DNA of 64,000 bases from an uncultured Flavobacterium sp. (GCF_946478785.1 NZ_CAMLDD010000004.1:124001-188000); one strand, 5' to 3'; counted from the stretch's first letter, positions 27,518 through 38,231 are shown. Translations and numbers: made by a program. Notes: a model not told the origin generated them from the letters alone.

Positions 27518-29455
27518 ATGAAAAGTGCTTTAGAAATAAAACATGATATCAGTTATAAAAGTGCAGGAAAATTTGAAGAAACCAGATTTGAAAAAATCCA
27601 CAACGAAATCTTCAAAAATTCGGCAGAAGCTTCAGTAATTGTAGCGCAGGAAATCGCGCAATTAATTAGATCTAAACAAGAAAAAAATAAAACTTGTGTA
27701 TTAGGTTTGGCAACAGGTTCTTCTCCAATAAAAGTATATGAAGAATTAGTGAGAATGCACAAGGAGGAAGGATTAAGTTTTAGTAACGTGATCACTTTTA
27801 ATCTGGATGAATATTATCCGATGACAAAGGAGAACAATCAGAGCTATCACTATTTCATGCATCAGCATCTTTTTAATCATATTGATATCGATCCTGAGAA
27901 TATTAATATTCCAGATGGTACCGTTGCAATTGATGAATTAAATCAATATTGCATTGATTACGAAATGAATATTAAAAATGCGGGAGGTCTTGATTTTCAA
28001 TTGCTTGGAATAGGTCGTACAGGTCACGTAGGTTTCAACGAACCAGGATCTCACGTTAATTCAGGAACCAGAATTATTACTCTGGATCATATTACAAGAG
28101 TCGATGCTTCGTCAGATTTTAATGGTATAGACAATGTTCCGAAACGAGCGATTACAATGGGAGTTTCTACGATTATGAGATCGAAGAGAATTGTATTAAT
28201 GGCCTGGGGACAAAACAAAGCAGATATCATCAAGAGAACCATTCAGGGTGATATCAGTTCTGAAATTCCTGCAACATTTTTACAAAATCATCCTAATGCA
28301 ACTTTCGTATTAGATCAGTCTGCAGCATCTGAATTGACGCGTTTCAAAACGCCGTGGCTAGTTGGAGAATGCATCTGGACACAGGAATTAAAAAGCAAAG
28401 CGATTGTTTGGTTATGCCAAAAAACAAAACAGTCTATATTGAAACTAACAGACCGTGATTACAACAACAACGGAATGTCAGATCTTTTGGCACAGGAAGG
28501 TTCTGCTTACGATTTGAATATCAATATGTTCAATGTTTTACAACATACTATTACAGGATGGCCGGGTGGAAAACCAAACACAGACGATTCACATCGTCCG
28601 GAAAGAGCCAATCCTGCAAAAAAACGAGTAATTCTCTTTAGTCCGCATCCTGATGATGATGTGATTTCTATGGGAGGAACTTTTTCGAAACTTATTAAAC
28701 AAGGACATGATGTACACGTGGTATATCAAACTTCCGGAAATATTGCTGTTACCGATGATGAAGCACTAAAATTTGCTGAAGTATGTAACGATTTTGTTGG
28801 CGATGCTGGCAGCGGAATAAACTTTAAATCGGTAATAGACTTTTTGAACAATAAATCAGAAAATCAAATTGATTCTTTGGAAGTTCGAAAATTAAAAGGA
28901 CTGATAAGAAGAAGGGAATCCTATGCAGCCACAAGATACATCGGATTAAAAGATGAAAACACACACTTTTTAGATCTTCCTTTTTATGAAACAGGACAAG
29001 TGAAGAAAAAACCATTAGGTGCTGAAGATATTGCTATCGTAAAAGATATTATTGCCAAAATAAAACCACATCAGGTATTTGCAGCAGGTGACCTTGCTGA
29101 TCCACACGGAACACACGAAGTTTGTCTGAATGCTATATTTGCTGCCATGAAAGCATTAAAGCATGAGAAATACATGGATGATTGCTGGCTATGGTTATAC
29201 AGAGGCGCATGGCACGAATGGGACATTCACGAAATTGATATGGCCGTTCCGCTTTCTCCTTCAGAAGTATTATTAAAACGTCATGCAATCTTATATCACC
29301 AGTCTCAAAAAGACAGGGTTATGTTTCAGGGGAATGATTCAAGGGAGTTCTGGGTTAGAGCAGAAGACCGAAATAAAAATACAGCAATTCTATACGATGA
29401 ATTAGGTTTGGCAGAATACGAAGCTATTGAGGCTTTCAAGCGTTTTGATTACTAA
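27518..29455 (+). CDS. nagB: glucosamine-6-phosphate deaminase fused to a PIG-L/LmbE-type deacetylase domain
   Basis: A 645-residue fusion. Residues 20-280 are NagB, converting glucosamine-6-P to fructose-6-P and ammonia. It has LATGSSPIKVYEEL, FNLDEYYPM (Asp97), and GIGRTGHVGFNEPGS with His170 and Glu175. Thr168 takes the place of the Asp of the E. coli GxGxDGH motif (Asp141). Residues 365-645 form a PIG-L/LmbE domain with the zinc motif HPDDD and a later DPHGTHEVC. Such domains remove N-acetyl groups from GlcNAc derivatives. No nagA is present nearby, so this half could do that job; that is my inference. The length matches the known Bacteroidota NagB fusions. Confidence 0.88.
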   Translation: MKSALEIKHDISYKSAGKFEETRFEKIHNEIFKNSAEASVIVAQEIAQLIRSKQEKNKTCVLGLATGSSPIKVYEELVRMHKEEGLSFSNVITFNLDEYYPMTKENNQSYHYFMHQHLFNHIDIDPENINIPDGTVAIDELNQYCIDYEMNIKNAGGLDFQLLGIGRTGHVGFNEPGSHVNSGTRIITLDHITRVDASSDFNGIDNVPKRAITMGVSTIMRSKRIVLMAWGQNKADIIKRTIQGDISSEIPATFLQNHPNATFVLDQSAASELTRFKTPWLVGECIWTQELKSKAIVWLCQKTKQSILKLTDRDYNNNGMSDLLAQEGSAYDLNINMFNVLQHTITGWPGGKPNTDDSHRPERANPAKKRVILFSPHPDDDVISMGGTFSKLIKQGHDVHVVYQTSGNIAVTDDEALKFAEVCNDFVGDAGSGINFKSVIDFLNNKSENQIDSLEVRKLKGLIRRRESYAATRYIGLKDENTHFLDLPFYETGQVKKKPLGAEDIAIVKDIIAKIKPHQVFAAGDLADPHGTHEVCLNAIFAAMKALKHEKYMDDCWLWLYRGAWHEWDIHEIDMAVPLSPSEVLLKRHAILYHQSQKDRVMFQGNDSREFWVRAEDRNKNTAILYDELGLAEYEAIEAFKRFDY

Positions 29456-29604
29456 GAAATATTTATAAGATTTGATTTAGAGCGAATCAAATTGCAAATT
29501 CAGATTGATTTCATACTGATAGTGAGGTTCAATAGAGGGATCATTCTGAATTTTTTGCCTATTAATAATGTTATCAGAAGATAACAACTTTCAAGCAACA
29601 TAAA

Positions 29605-31671
29605 ATGAAATACATACTAGTCCTACTGTTAGCGGGTTTAACTTCTAATGCCCAAATCCAAAAAGAGCAGCTAAATCTTATGCCCTGGCCTCAAAATGTT
29701 GTTTTGAATGAGGGAAATTTTGCTTTGACTAAAAATTTTAAAGTAAACATTACCGGAAACCCAAATCCGAGAATCTTTGGAGGTGCCACTCGTTTCTTGC
29801 GTCGCTTAGATGGCAGGACAGGTCTCTTTTTTGCGCAGGATTTTATTACGAAACTAAATGAGGTTCCAACAGCAGAACTTCAGATTAACTGTACCAAAAG
29901 CGGAAAAATTGGTTTGTATGAAGACGAAAGTTATCATTTAGATATCAAACAAAACAAAATTACAATAGATGCAACCACCGATTTAGGAGCTTTACATGGC
30001 CTTGAAACGTTATTGCAGATGCTGCAGAATAACAGCGAATCATTTTATTTTCCGAATTCACAAATTTCAGATTTTCCAAGATTTACATGGCGAGGTTTAA
30101 TGATAGATGCGGCAAGACATTTTCAGCCGGTAGATGTTATCAAAAGAAATCTTGACGGATTGGCTGCAATGAAAATGAATGTTTTTCACTGGCATTTAGT
30201 AGATGATCAGGGTTGGAGAATCGAAATGAGAAAACATCCAAAACTAATAGAGCTAGCTTCGGATGGCATGTATTACACACAGGAAGAAATTAAAAATATC
30301 GTAAAATATGCTGATGAACGCGGTATTTTGATAGTTCCCGAAATTGATGTTCCAGGCCACGGATCTGCGATATTGACAGCTTATCCGGAAATAGGAAGTA
30401 AAGTGATTACATTGACTGGCGGAACTTCAGAAAAAAACATACAGGGAACAGCAATTGCAACCTATGGAATTGAAAGAAATGCGGGTATTTTTACGCCAAC
30501 ATTAGATCCTTCAAATCCTAAGACATACCAATTATTAAGCGAAATCTTTGATGAGGTTTGCCCATTGTTTCCCGGAGCTTATTTTCATATTGGAGGAGAT
30601 GAAAATGAGGGGAAAGATTGGGATGCCAATCCTAAAATTCAGGAATTTAAAAAGAAAAATAAGTTAGCCACAAACCACGAACTGCAGACTTATTTTACGA
30701 TGCAATTAGCCCCAATGCTTAAAAAACACGGAAAACAACTAATGGGTTGGGAAGAAATTTTAACCAAAAATCTTTCAAAAGAAGCGATTGTTCATTCCTG
30801 GAGAGGTCCAAATGAAGGCGTTTTACCCGGTCAGTCTTTAGCGGAAGCAGTAAAAAAAGGGTATAAAACAGTTTTGTCAAACGGATTTTATATTGATTTA
30901 ATGTATCCAGTTGAAAGCCATTATCTGAATGACCCAATGCCAAAAAGCGTTGATCTAACGACAGAAGAAAAAGCAAGAATCCTTGGAGGTGAAGCCACAA
31001 TGTGGACAGAATTGACAACATCAACAACAATAGATTCAAGAATTTGGCCAAGAACTGCCGCAATTGCCGAAAGACTTTGGTCGGCAGAAAACATTACGGA
31101 TGTTGCCGATATGCGCAGACGCCTTGAAACCGTTTCCTTCAGATTAGAAGAACTTGGCTTGACACACATTCGTAACAAAGATGTGATTTTAAGAAATATT
31201 GCTAATAATAAAGATATAAAGCCACTTAACGAATTCTCAAATGTTTGCGAACCTTTAAAAGGATATACCCGAAATAAGGATGGAACAGAATATCAAATGT
31301 ATTCTCCTTTCACACTTTTTGCAGATGCCTGCACGCCTGATGCAAAAGATGCACTGTCTTTTGATGATGCCGTAACTCAGTATTTAGCAAGTAAAACACC
31401 TGAAAATAAAGCAAAAGTTGCCACATTTTTCAATAAATGGATTGCGGTAAATAAAGAATTGAAGGAATTGAGTTCCAACGCACCTTTGGTACAGCCAATT
31501 CTGCCTTTGTCTAAAAAGCTAAGTGATGCATCAAAAGAATTATTGCTTGTTTTGGATAATAAATCGACTTTGAAATCAGCAGATTTGAAAGCTTTGATCG
31601 AGCAATGTAATACAAAAGATCATGCTGATGTTGAGGTGGCAGTTTATACAAGTTTTAAAAAGTTAATATAA
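29605..31671 (+). CDS. GH20 beta-N-acetylhexosaminidase
   Basis: The 688-residue protein has a signal peptide (about residues 1-17, cleaved near SNAQ) and should act in the periplasm or on the surface. Residues 25-150 form the GH20b domain, followed by the catalytic barrel. FHWHLVDDQGWRIEMRK (near 195), VPEIDVPGHGSA (near 247), FHIGGDENEGKDWD with catalytic Asp332-Glu333, GWEEIL and EATMWTEL are all typical. It removes terminal GlcNAc from chito-oligosaccharides, feeding the NagB step. A helical C-terminal region of about 130 residues follows the barrel. It is 150 bp after nagB. Confidence 0.93.
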   Translation: MKYILVLLLAGLTSNAQIQKEQLNLMPWPQNVVLNEGNFALTKNFKVNITGNPNPRIFGGATRFLRRLDGRTGLFFAQDFITKLNEVPTAELQINCTKSGKIGLYEDESYHLDIKQNKITIDATTDLGALHGLETLLQMLQNNSESFYFPNSQISDFPRFTWRGLMIDAARHFQPVDVIKRNLDGLAAMKMNVFHWHLVDDQGWRIEMRKHPKLIELASDGMYYTQEEIKNIVKYADERGILIVPEIDVPGHGSAILTAYPEIGSKVITLTGGTSEKNIQGTAIATYGIERNAGIFTPTLDPSNPKTYQLLSEIFDEVCPLFPGAYFHIGGDENEGKDWDANPKIQEFKKKNKLATNHELQTYFTMQLAPMLKKHGKQLMGWEEILTKNLSKEAIVHSWRGPNEGVLPGQSLAEAVKKGYKTVLSNGFYIDLMYPVESHYLNDPMPKSVDLTTEEKARILGGEATMWTELTTSTTIDSRIWPRTAAIAERLWSAENITDVADMRRRLETVSFRLEELGLTHIRNKDVILRNIANNKDIKPLNEFSNVCEPLKGYTRNKDGTEYQMYSPFTLFADACTPDAKDALSFDDAVTQYLASKTPENKAKVATFFNKWIAVNKELKELSSNAPLVQPILPLSKKLSDASKELLLVLDNKSTLKSADLKALIEQCNTKDHADVEVAVYTSFKKLI

Positions 31672-31705
31672 TGGTTTGAATTGGTTTTAAGTTAAGTAAG
31701 TGTAT

Positions 31706-31759
31706 GTCATGATGTAGGTTTTATCTCTGCCAAAGCTAATAGGCAGAGGTAGTCATGAC
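31706..31759. repeat. hairpin after the GH20 gene
   Basis: CTCTGCC (31725-31731) pairs with GGCAGAG (31742-31748), and GTCATGA (31706-31712) can pair with TCATGAC (31753-31759). No T run follows, so it is not a typical terminator. It may be an RNA processing or stability structure. The gap 31672-32230 also holds the terminator at 31915 and a Flavo-1-like element. Confidence 0.5.
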
Positions 31760-31914
31760 TAAATTGGTAAGTATGTTAGAATATAGAAATAAAAATTGGG
31801 ACGGTTAAAATTGAGTTTGGTTATTTATTTTTTAACCTGATTTATATTTCTAATAAATGTATCGAATCCTGGTAATTTGTTATTTGGTTTTTACCCTGAA
31901 GAGAGCATTATAGG

Positions 31915-31944
31915 CCTGACAATTATATTGTCAGGTTTTTTTTT
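31915..31944 (+). terminator. strong intrinsic terminator downstream of the GlcNAc locus
   Basis: CCTGACAAT (31915-31923) and ATTGTCAGG (31927-31935) form a 9-bp stem with a TAT loop and nine T. It lies about 245 bp after the GH20 stop. Confidence 0.8.
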
Positions 31945-31969
31945 AAAACTAAAGAAAGATATTTTTTAG

Positions 31970-32045
31970 GAGCTATTTCCTGCTGTCCGTTTTATCTTTT
32001 ATGTCGAACCCCGCCATAAAAGGATTTTCACTGCGATCGGGGCTC
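31970..32045 (-). ncRNA. Flavo-1-like structured element, copy 3
   Basis: On the minus strand it begins AGCCCCGATCGCAGTG, then ATCCTTTTATGGCGGGG, and closes with GATAAAACGGACAGCAGGAA and AGCT. The match to copy 1 at 2018 is close, including the inner ATGGC stem. Confidence 0.6.
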
Positions 32046-32076
32046 TCGTTTTTATAAGAAGACTGTTGTCTTTGCT

Positions 32077-32105
32077 AGGAACGAAGTAATCTCACTTGCA
32101 GAACT
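32077..32105 (+). repeat. GAGGAACGAAGCAATCTC-type dispersed repeat
   Basis: TAGGAACGAAGTAATCTCAC resembles the intergenic repeat also seen at 55134-55205 and near 63829-63848. Confidence 0.5.
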
Positions 32106-32176
32106 TATAGGGTAAAATTTTATAATTATATGATTATAAGTTTAGCTACAATCAACTTATATTACTTATATGGTGA

Positions 32177-33850
<1,674 letters not shown>

Positions 33851-33867
33851 TATACAATTGGAATAAA

Positions 33868-33905
33868 AGAATCCCGTTATTTTTTAAGTAACGGGATTTT
33901 TTTAT
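33868..33905. terminator. bidirectional terminator after the ABC-F gene
   Basis: AATCCCGTTA (33870-33879) pairs with TAACGGGATT (33889-33898), with a T run on the right and A run on the left. It serves the convergent small lipoprotein gene as well. Confidence 0.85.
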
Positions 33906-33908
33906 GTT

Positions 33909-34079
33909 TTATCTTCGGAAGAATTTTGCGAAGATCCAAATTATTATGGCGATTACAAAAATCACGATAAAGATTCCGACGCCTATTCCGGCTTGAAAGA
34001 TGTCTCCAATAAGTTCGCAGCTTGTAAATGAAAATAGTATTACGAATACCATTAACAAACGTGTAATGTTCTTTTGCAT
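33909..34079 (-). CDS. 56-residue lipoprotein with a membrane segment
   Basis: A short gene that reads MQKNITRLLMVF at the start, ends FAKFFRR, and has the lipobox SFTSC at residues 17-21. Residues 32-51 are strongly hydrophobic (IGVGIFIVIFVIAIIIW). The family is widespread in Bacteroidota as a very small membrane lipoprotein of unknown function. Its stop is immediately inside the terminator shared with the ABC-F gene. Codon use looks like its neighbours. Confidence 0.75.
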   Translation of the reverse strand: MQKNITRLLMVFVILFSFTSCELIGDIFQAGIGVGIFIVIFVIAIIIWIFAKFFRR

Positions 34080-34219
34080 GATTTTGCTGTTTTAAATGTT
34101 TTAAAAAGAATTTAGTATTCTAATTATCGTAGAATAAAATTACTTTAATCAGCAAAAAAATATCTTATATAATTTTTGGGAAAAGTTCTATGATTCTAGG
34201 ATTAAAAAAAACATGTTTG

Positions 34220-34648
34220 TCAAAATATAGTATTCATTTTAAAAATTTTAATTTTTTTTACTGTTCTCATTTCTAACAATACAATGCCACCTATAACTAT
34301 TATTTCTCCTAGAAAATACGCTACTCCAAAAACTGAAATACTTTCGTAATAATAAAGTATAATTCCAATAGTCAAAAGACAATAAAATATATTTATGATA
34401 CAGATTATTTTTAAATATACTTTCCAATTGTTAGTTATCAGTAGAAAGCAGGAAAAAGAGTAAACTGAAAATACCAGCGCCAGAAAAGACAGATGTCCTA
34501 AAGTAGTTTTAGGCAAACCGAAGAAGCTGTTGAAATTTCTAAGAACGAAAAAAAGCAACAAAGCAGTCAGTAAAGCACCAAAACCATCAATGATAAATAT
34601 GTTTTTAGGTTTTGTTATGAACTGTTGAATACTTTCTTTCATGCACAT
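34220..34648 (-). CDS. hypothetical four-helix membrane protein
   Basis: The 142-residue product has four hydrophobic segments (about residues 18-38, 50-70, 78-98, 104-125) and a basic C-terminal tail (RTVKKIKIFK). No family is recognised. It directly abuts the Fic gene stop codon (34649) on the same strand, so it is likely co-transcribed with Fic and could be its partner or simply a neighbour. ATGs at residues 1 and 3 are both possible starts. Confidence 0.7.
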   Translation of the reverse strand: MCMKESIQQFITKPKNIFIIDGFGALLTALLLFFVLRNFNSFFGLPKTTLGHLSFLALVFSVYSFSCFLLITNNWKVYLKIICIINIFYCLLTIGIILYYYESISVFGVAYFLGEIIVIGGIVLLEMRTVKKIKIFKMNTIF

Positions 34649-35602
34649 TTATTTTTTGACGTAGATTGTTGTTTTTTTATCTCCGGTTTTCTCTATAATA
34701 TGATTTTCCACACCTTTTTTCAAATCTCTGCTGGCTGTTGCAGAGGACAATGCGCTAAAATATTTCATGTAATCTTTTCTTGTAAATGCATCTTTTACGT
34801 CTTCAACAAATAATTGTAATCGTTCGGTTTCGTTTAGTTTTTTTGTTGAATTGTCAAGCAGATCAGAAAGTGAAGTGTGAATTACCTGTAGCATATAAGC
34901 AATAAATTTGGTCGACTTTCCTTCCTTGTCACAAGCCGACAAAACTTTATAATATTCATCCTGATTTTTTGAGATCAAAGTTTCGAAAGGCAGAAATTCA
35001 AATAATGGATATTCGCTCATTAAAATCAAGGTTTGCCATAATCTTCCCATTCTTCCGTTTCCGTCCATAAAGGGATGAATGAACTCCATTTCGTAATGAA
35101 ATACACAACTTTTTATTAATGAAATTTCAGATTTATCTTTTAAATATTCAAATAGGTCTTTCATCAGGAAAGGAACGTTTTCATGAGGGGGTGCAATATG
35201 TGCAACTTTTGAACCTTTTACAATTCCGACACCTTTTTTTCTATATGTTCCCTGATTTTCAATTAGATTTTTCATTAGCAGTTTATGCGCTTTCAAAAAA
35301 TCTTTTTCCGATTGATATTTCAAAGAATTTAAATTATCATAAACCTCCAAAGCATTTAAAACTTCAACAATGTCCTTTTGAGGGCCAGCAACTCTTTTGT
35401 TTTCAATAATAGCAGTTATTTGTTCTTCTGATAGTGTATTTCCTTCAATACTTAATGAAGAATGAATTGTCTTGATTTTATTTTGCTTCCTTAAAGTAGG
35501 ATTCTGTTTAACTAAATATTTTGCGTTTACTTCTCCGATTTTTTCAGAAACAGAAACGATTAATTTTAATATTTCAGTTGTTATTTCGTATCGAGGCTTC
35601 AT
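34649..35602 (-). CDS. Fic-family protein with C-terminal winged helix
   Basis: A 317-residue Fic protein starting at the ATG at 35602; a TTG 27 bp upstream lies within a tandem repeat and is unlikely. Residues 51-54 (SIEG) fit the inhibitory alpha-helix motif (S/T)xxxE(G/N), as in self-inhibited class II Fic proteins. The catalytic motif HPFMDGNGRMGR is at 176-187 and predicts AMP or related nucleotide transfer to a protein. The last 60 residues look like a winged helix (ALSSATASRDLKKGVENHI). The target is unknown. It is followed at once by a small membrane protein gene. Confidence 0.88.
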   Translation of the reverse strand: MKPRYEITTEILKLIVSVSEKIGEVNAKYLVKQNPTLRKQNKIKTIHSSLSIEGNTLSEEQITAIIENKRVAGPQKDIVEVLNALEVYDNLNSLKYQSEKDFLKAHKLLMKNLIENQGTYRKKGVGIVKGSKVAHIAPPHENVPFLMKDLFEYLKDKSEISLIKSCVFHYEMEFIHPFMDGNGRMGRLWQTLILMSEYPLFEFLPFETLISKNQDEYYKVLSACDKEGKSTKFIAYMLQVIHTSLSDLLDNSTKKLNETERLQLFVEDVKDAFTRKDYMKYFSALSSATASRDLKKGVENHIIEKTGDKKTTIYVKK

Positions 35603-35630
35603 TTTGATACTATCATTTGATACTATCAAA
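35603..35630 (-). promoter_or_regulatory. tandem 13-bp repeat and palindrome at the Fic start
   Basis: TTTGATACTATCA is repeated exactly twice (35603-35615 and 35616-35628), and the right copy continues into TTTGATACTATCAAA, a 15-nt perfect palindrome. It lies immediately before the Fic ATG (35602). The winged-helix C-terminus of Fic is a candidate binder. Confidence 0.6.
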
Positions 35631-35719
35631 AATAATCATTTTGGGTTTATTGACTGTCCTTTTGTTGAGAAATATTGATTTTTACTTTTTAAATTGATTG
35701 ATATAAAATAGTAAATACT

Positions 35720-36313
35720 TTATTCTCCAATAGTCCCAGTTTTCACATCGCCCGCTCGCTTGTAACTTACAGCAATGACTCCGCTTGGCGTAACCGTACT
35801 TTCAATTAACGTAAATCCCGCCGGAGTGGAGCTATCATCAAACAATTTTTTCCCTTTACCCAAAATTACAGGATAAATTAAGAGTGCAAGTTCATCAACT
35901 AAATCATATTGAAGCAATAGCTGAACAAGTCTGGCGCTTCCCCAGACTTTAATGTCTCCGCCTTCTGAATTTTTAAGTTTTTTGATGTCTTCTATGGTAG
36001 AAAGAAATTCAGTGTTTTCCCAATCAGAGGTTTTTCTGGTGGAGGACAAAACGTATTTGGTTACTTCATTAATTCCGGGCCAGCTTTCTGCATGTTTAGG
36101 CCAATAGTCTTCAAAAATGTCAAATGTTTTTCTGCCCAAAAGAATATCGGCGGGTTTCATTTGTTCCTGCATAACGTTGCCATATTCTTCATCTCCAAAA
36201 GGTGCCACCCAGCCTCCATATTCAAAACCGCCCGAAGTATCTTCTTCAGAACCACCGGGCGCCTGCATTACGCCATCAATAGTAATCATGGTTATGACGA
36301 TTATTTTTCTCAT
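35720..36313 (-). CDS. RibD_C/DHFR-like reductase family protein
   Basis: A 197-residue protein starting at the ATG at 36313. It has MITIDGVMQAPGGSEEDTSGGF at the start and the KVWGSARLVQLLLQYDLVDEL and YPVILGKGKKLF blocks of the RibD C-terminal dihydrofolate-reductase-like family. Members bind NADPH; cellular substrates are usually unknown. It stands near an SRPBCC-ArsR pair that is often co-located with such proteins in accessory regions. A TTG nine codons upstream is a weaker start. Confidence 0.85.
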   Translation of the reverse strand: MRKIIVITMITIDGVMQAPGGSEEDTSGGFEYGGWVAPFGDEEYGNVMQEQMKPADILLGRKTFDIFEDYWPKHAESWPGINEVTKYVLSSTRKTSDWENTEFLSTIEDIKKLKNSEGGDIKVWGSARLVQLLLQYDLVDELALLIYPVILGKGKKLFDDSSTPAGFTLIESTVTPSGVIAVSYKRAGDVKTGTIGE

Positions 36314-36440
36314 GATGTCTTGTGTTATTGGTTTTATCAAATATAAGGAAATTCAATAAATTTCAGGAGCCAAAAATAGTTATCCGTTTGATTATCAGTT
36401 TTATGAAGGAATATGTTTTCCGCTATGTACTAAATCAAAA

Positions 36441-36938
36441 TTATTTTTTAGACAAAGTTGCCAATAATTCCTCCAAGCTTTTTAGTGTCATTGTAAATCC
36501 TTCTTTAAAGCCCATTTCGATCATTTGTTCCATTCGCTCCAGAGATTCGTTATAAATGGTAATAAGTACTTTTGTGGTTCCATTTAGATCGGTAAAATTC
36601 AAATCCCATTCAGAACCTGGTAATTGAGGATTTTCATCTTTGTCTGCAAAAGAATTATAGAGTTTAAAATTACTTTTCGGACTAATCGAAATATATTTCT
36701 GAAGCGCCCAATGCTCTTGTCCCTCCGGACTTACCATGGCATAAAAGCGTCTTCCGCCTTCCTCAAAATTCATCACTTTTGTTTTTGACGCCCATGGTTT
36801 TGGTGCCCACCATTGGTCCAGTATTTCCTGTTTGGTGTACGCGTCCCAAACCAAAGGCAATTCGGCTGCAAATTCTTTTACAATGGTTACTGTTTTGCTT
36901 GGTTTGTCAACAGTAAAATCAAATACTAAATTTTCCAT
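36441..36938 (-). CDS. SRPBCC/AHSA1-domain protein
   Basis: The 165-residue protein belongs to the Activator of Hsp90 ATPase homologue 1-like (AHSA1/START) superfamily: [27 protein letters not shown] at residues 24-50, then an [14 protein letters not shown] strand pair and a C-terminal helix ([17 protein letters not shown]). The fold holds small hydrophobic ligands. Bacterial members are almost always paired with an ArsR-type repressor, as here, where the next gene lies only 6 bp away. Its ligand is not known. Confidence 0.88.
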   Translation of the reverse strand: MENLVFDFTVDKPSKTVTIVKEFAAELPLVWDAYTKQEILDQWWAPKPWASKTKVMNFEEGGRRFYAMVSPEGQEHWALQKYISISPKSNFKLYNSFADKDENPQLPGSEWDLNFTDLNGTTKVLITIYNESLERMEQMIEMGFKEGFTMTLKSLEELLATLSKK

Positions 36939-36944
36939 TTTTTT

Positions 36945-37256
36945 CTATTTTTTAATTGTTGCTAATAATTCGTCAAGTTGATTGAATCTGGTTTGCCAAA
37001 TTTCTCTGTACTGGCTCAGCCATTGGTCAATTTCTTTCATTTTTTCAATTTCAAGGGAGTAATAAATTTCTCTGCCCTGATGTTCTTGTTTTACCAATTC
37101 GCATTCGGCTAAAATGCGAAGATGTTTAGAAATTGCCTGTCTGGTAGTATTAAAATTTTCGGCAATGGCGTTTGGTGTCATCGCTTGTAAGGCAATCAAA
37201 GATATAATAGCCCGCCTTGTCGGGTCAGCTATTGCCTGAAAAATGTCTCTTCTCAT
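36945..37256 (-). CDS. ArsR-family transcriptional regulator
   Basis: A 103-residue winged-helix repressor with no metal-binding cysteine motif typical of ArsR/Smt[41 protein letters not shown] and REIYYSLEIEKM are the standard helix-turn-helix and wing. It heads the two-gene unit with the SRPBCC gene, which it probably represses. The gene has a twin fragment at 39397-39513 carrying the same start and promoter region (see that entry), so this copy is the intact one. Confidence 0.9.
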   Translation of the reverse strand: MRRDIFQAIADPTRRAIISLIALQAMTPNAIAENFNTTRQAISKHLRILAECELVKQEHQGREIYYSLEIEKMKEIDQWLSQYREIWQTRFNQLDELLATIKK

Positions 37257-37376
37257 TTGTTGTAAATTTATTTACGAAATCATTTGGTTGCAAATATATG
37301 CGCAACTTTTTGGTTTCGCAAATTTTTTAAAGAGTTTTTTTATTATTTAAAAGATGTGAGATTATTAGAGTCTTTG

Positions 37377-37660
37377 GTAAACCAAAAGAAAGAGCCATAG
37401 GCTCGATTAAATATTGTAGGGCTGGATTTTAATCCAGTTACGACATACAAAGTAACAAAGAGCCGTAGGTTCGGCACATTTTATGTTTAGTATGATGCGT
37501 TCCTATGGAACTTTGTATATAACGTTTTATTTTACAACGGATTAAAATCCGTCGCTACAATATGAATCATTCCTACGGAATTTTAATGTTGATATACTTT
37601 GTGGGCACGAAATAATTTACTCGCTATTGTTTTTTAACACCTGAGCGATCGGAATTTTCT
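37377..37660. repeat. REP-like palindrome array, copy A
   Basis: Four short palindromes occur in order: GAGCCATAGGCTC (37392-37404), CTGGATTTTAATCCAG (37422-37437), CGGATTAAAATCCG (37538-37551) and TTCCTACGGAA (37570-37580). The array ends near CCTGAGCGATCGG. Copies B and C at 38835-39430 share most of them. No gene is present in 37257-37673. Confidence 0.75.
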
Positions 37661-37673
37661 TGAACAATACAAA

Positions 37674-38231
37674 CTACGATTCTTCATCAATATTAAAATC
37701 CTTTACTTGGAGCTCCAAATTTTTAATCCATTTAGTCCACATTCTTAAAGATAATAGAATAAATTGAACCGCAACAACTATACTAAATATCAATATTAAT
37801 CCTTTTTCTTTTGTAAAAGTTATTACTGACGTAAAAAAGATAATAATTGAGATGCTATATAGAAATGTGATAATTACTGAAGAAATCGATAGTCGTTTTA
37901 TTCTCGTTAAATAATTTTGAAGGGATAGTTTCAAATTCGTTTCTTTGATAGGTCTTATTATAGAAATAAAACCAATGACATCATTGAAAATATATAATAA
38001 TAAGCCAACTACTAATGACAGATTTGCATAAAATGGTTTTTTGTCTCCATCAAACCAGTCATAATAAATAAATAAAAAGAATAGTAGAACAATTGTTTCA
38101 ATAATCAGTTTTGTTCTTATTTTTTTTATTGATGGGTGATTGACAATCTTTGTCATTAGTCGTAAGTCTGCTTCGCTTTTGAAATCTTCACCAGCGTTTT
38201 TCCAGTCTGATTTTAAATCATTTAGTTCCAT
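37674..38231 (-). CDS. membrane protein, possible anti-sigma factor
   Basis: A 185-residue protein with about four transmembrane helices after a polar N-terminal 40 residues (MELNDLKSDWKNAGEDF). The gene starts 5 bp after the stop of an ECF sigma factor, the usual place for an anti-sigma factor. No ZAS-type zinc motif is present. The sequence has low similarity to any family I can name, so the anti-sigma role is an inference from context only. Confidence 0.75.
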   Translation of the reverse strand: MELNDLKSDWKNAGEDFKSEADLRLMTKIVNHPSIKKIRTKLIIETIVLLFFLFIYYDWFDGDKKPFYANLSLVVGLLLYIFNDVIGFISIIRPIKETNLKLSLQNYLTRIKRLSISSVIITFLYSISIIIFFTSVITFTKEKGLILIFSIVVAVQFILLSLRMWTKWIKNLELQVKDFNIDEES

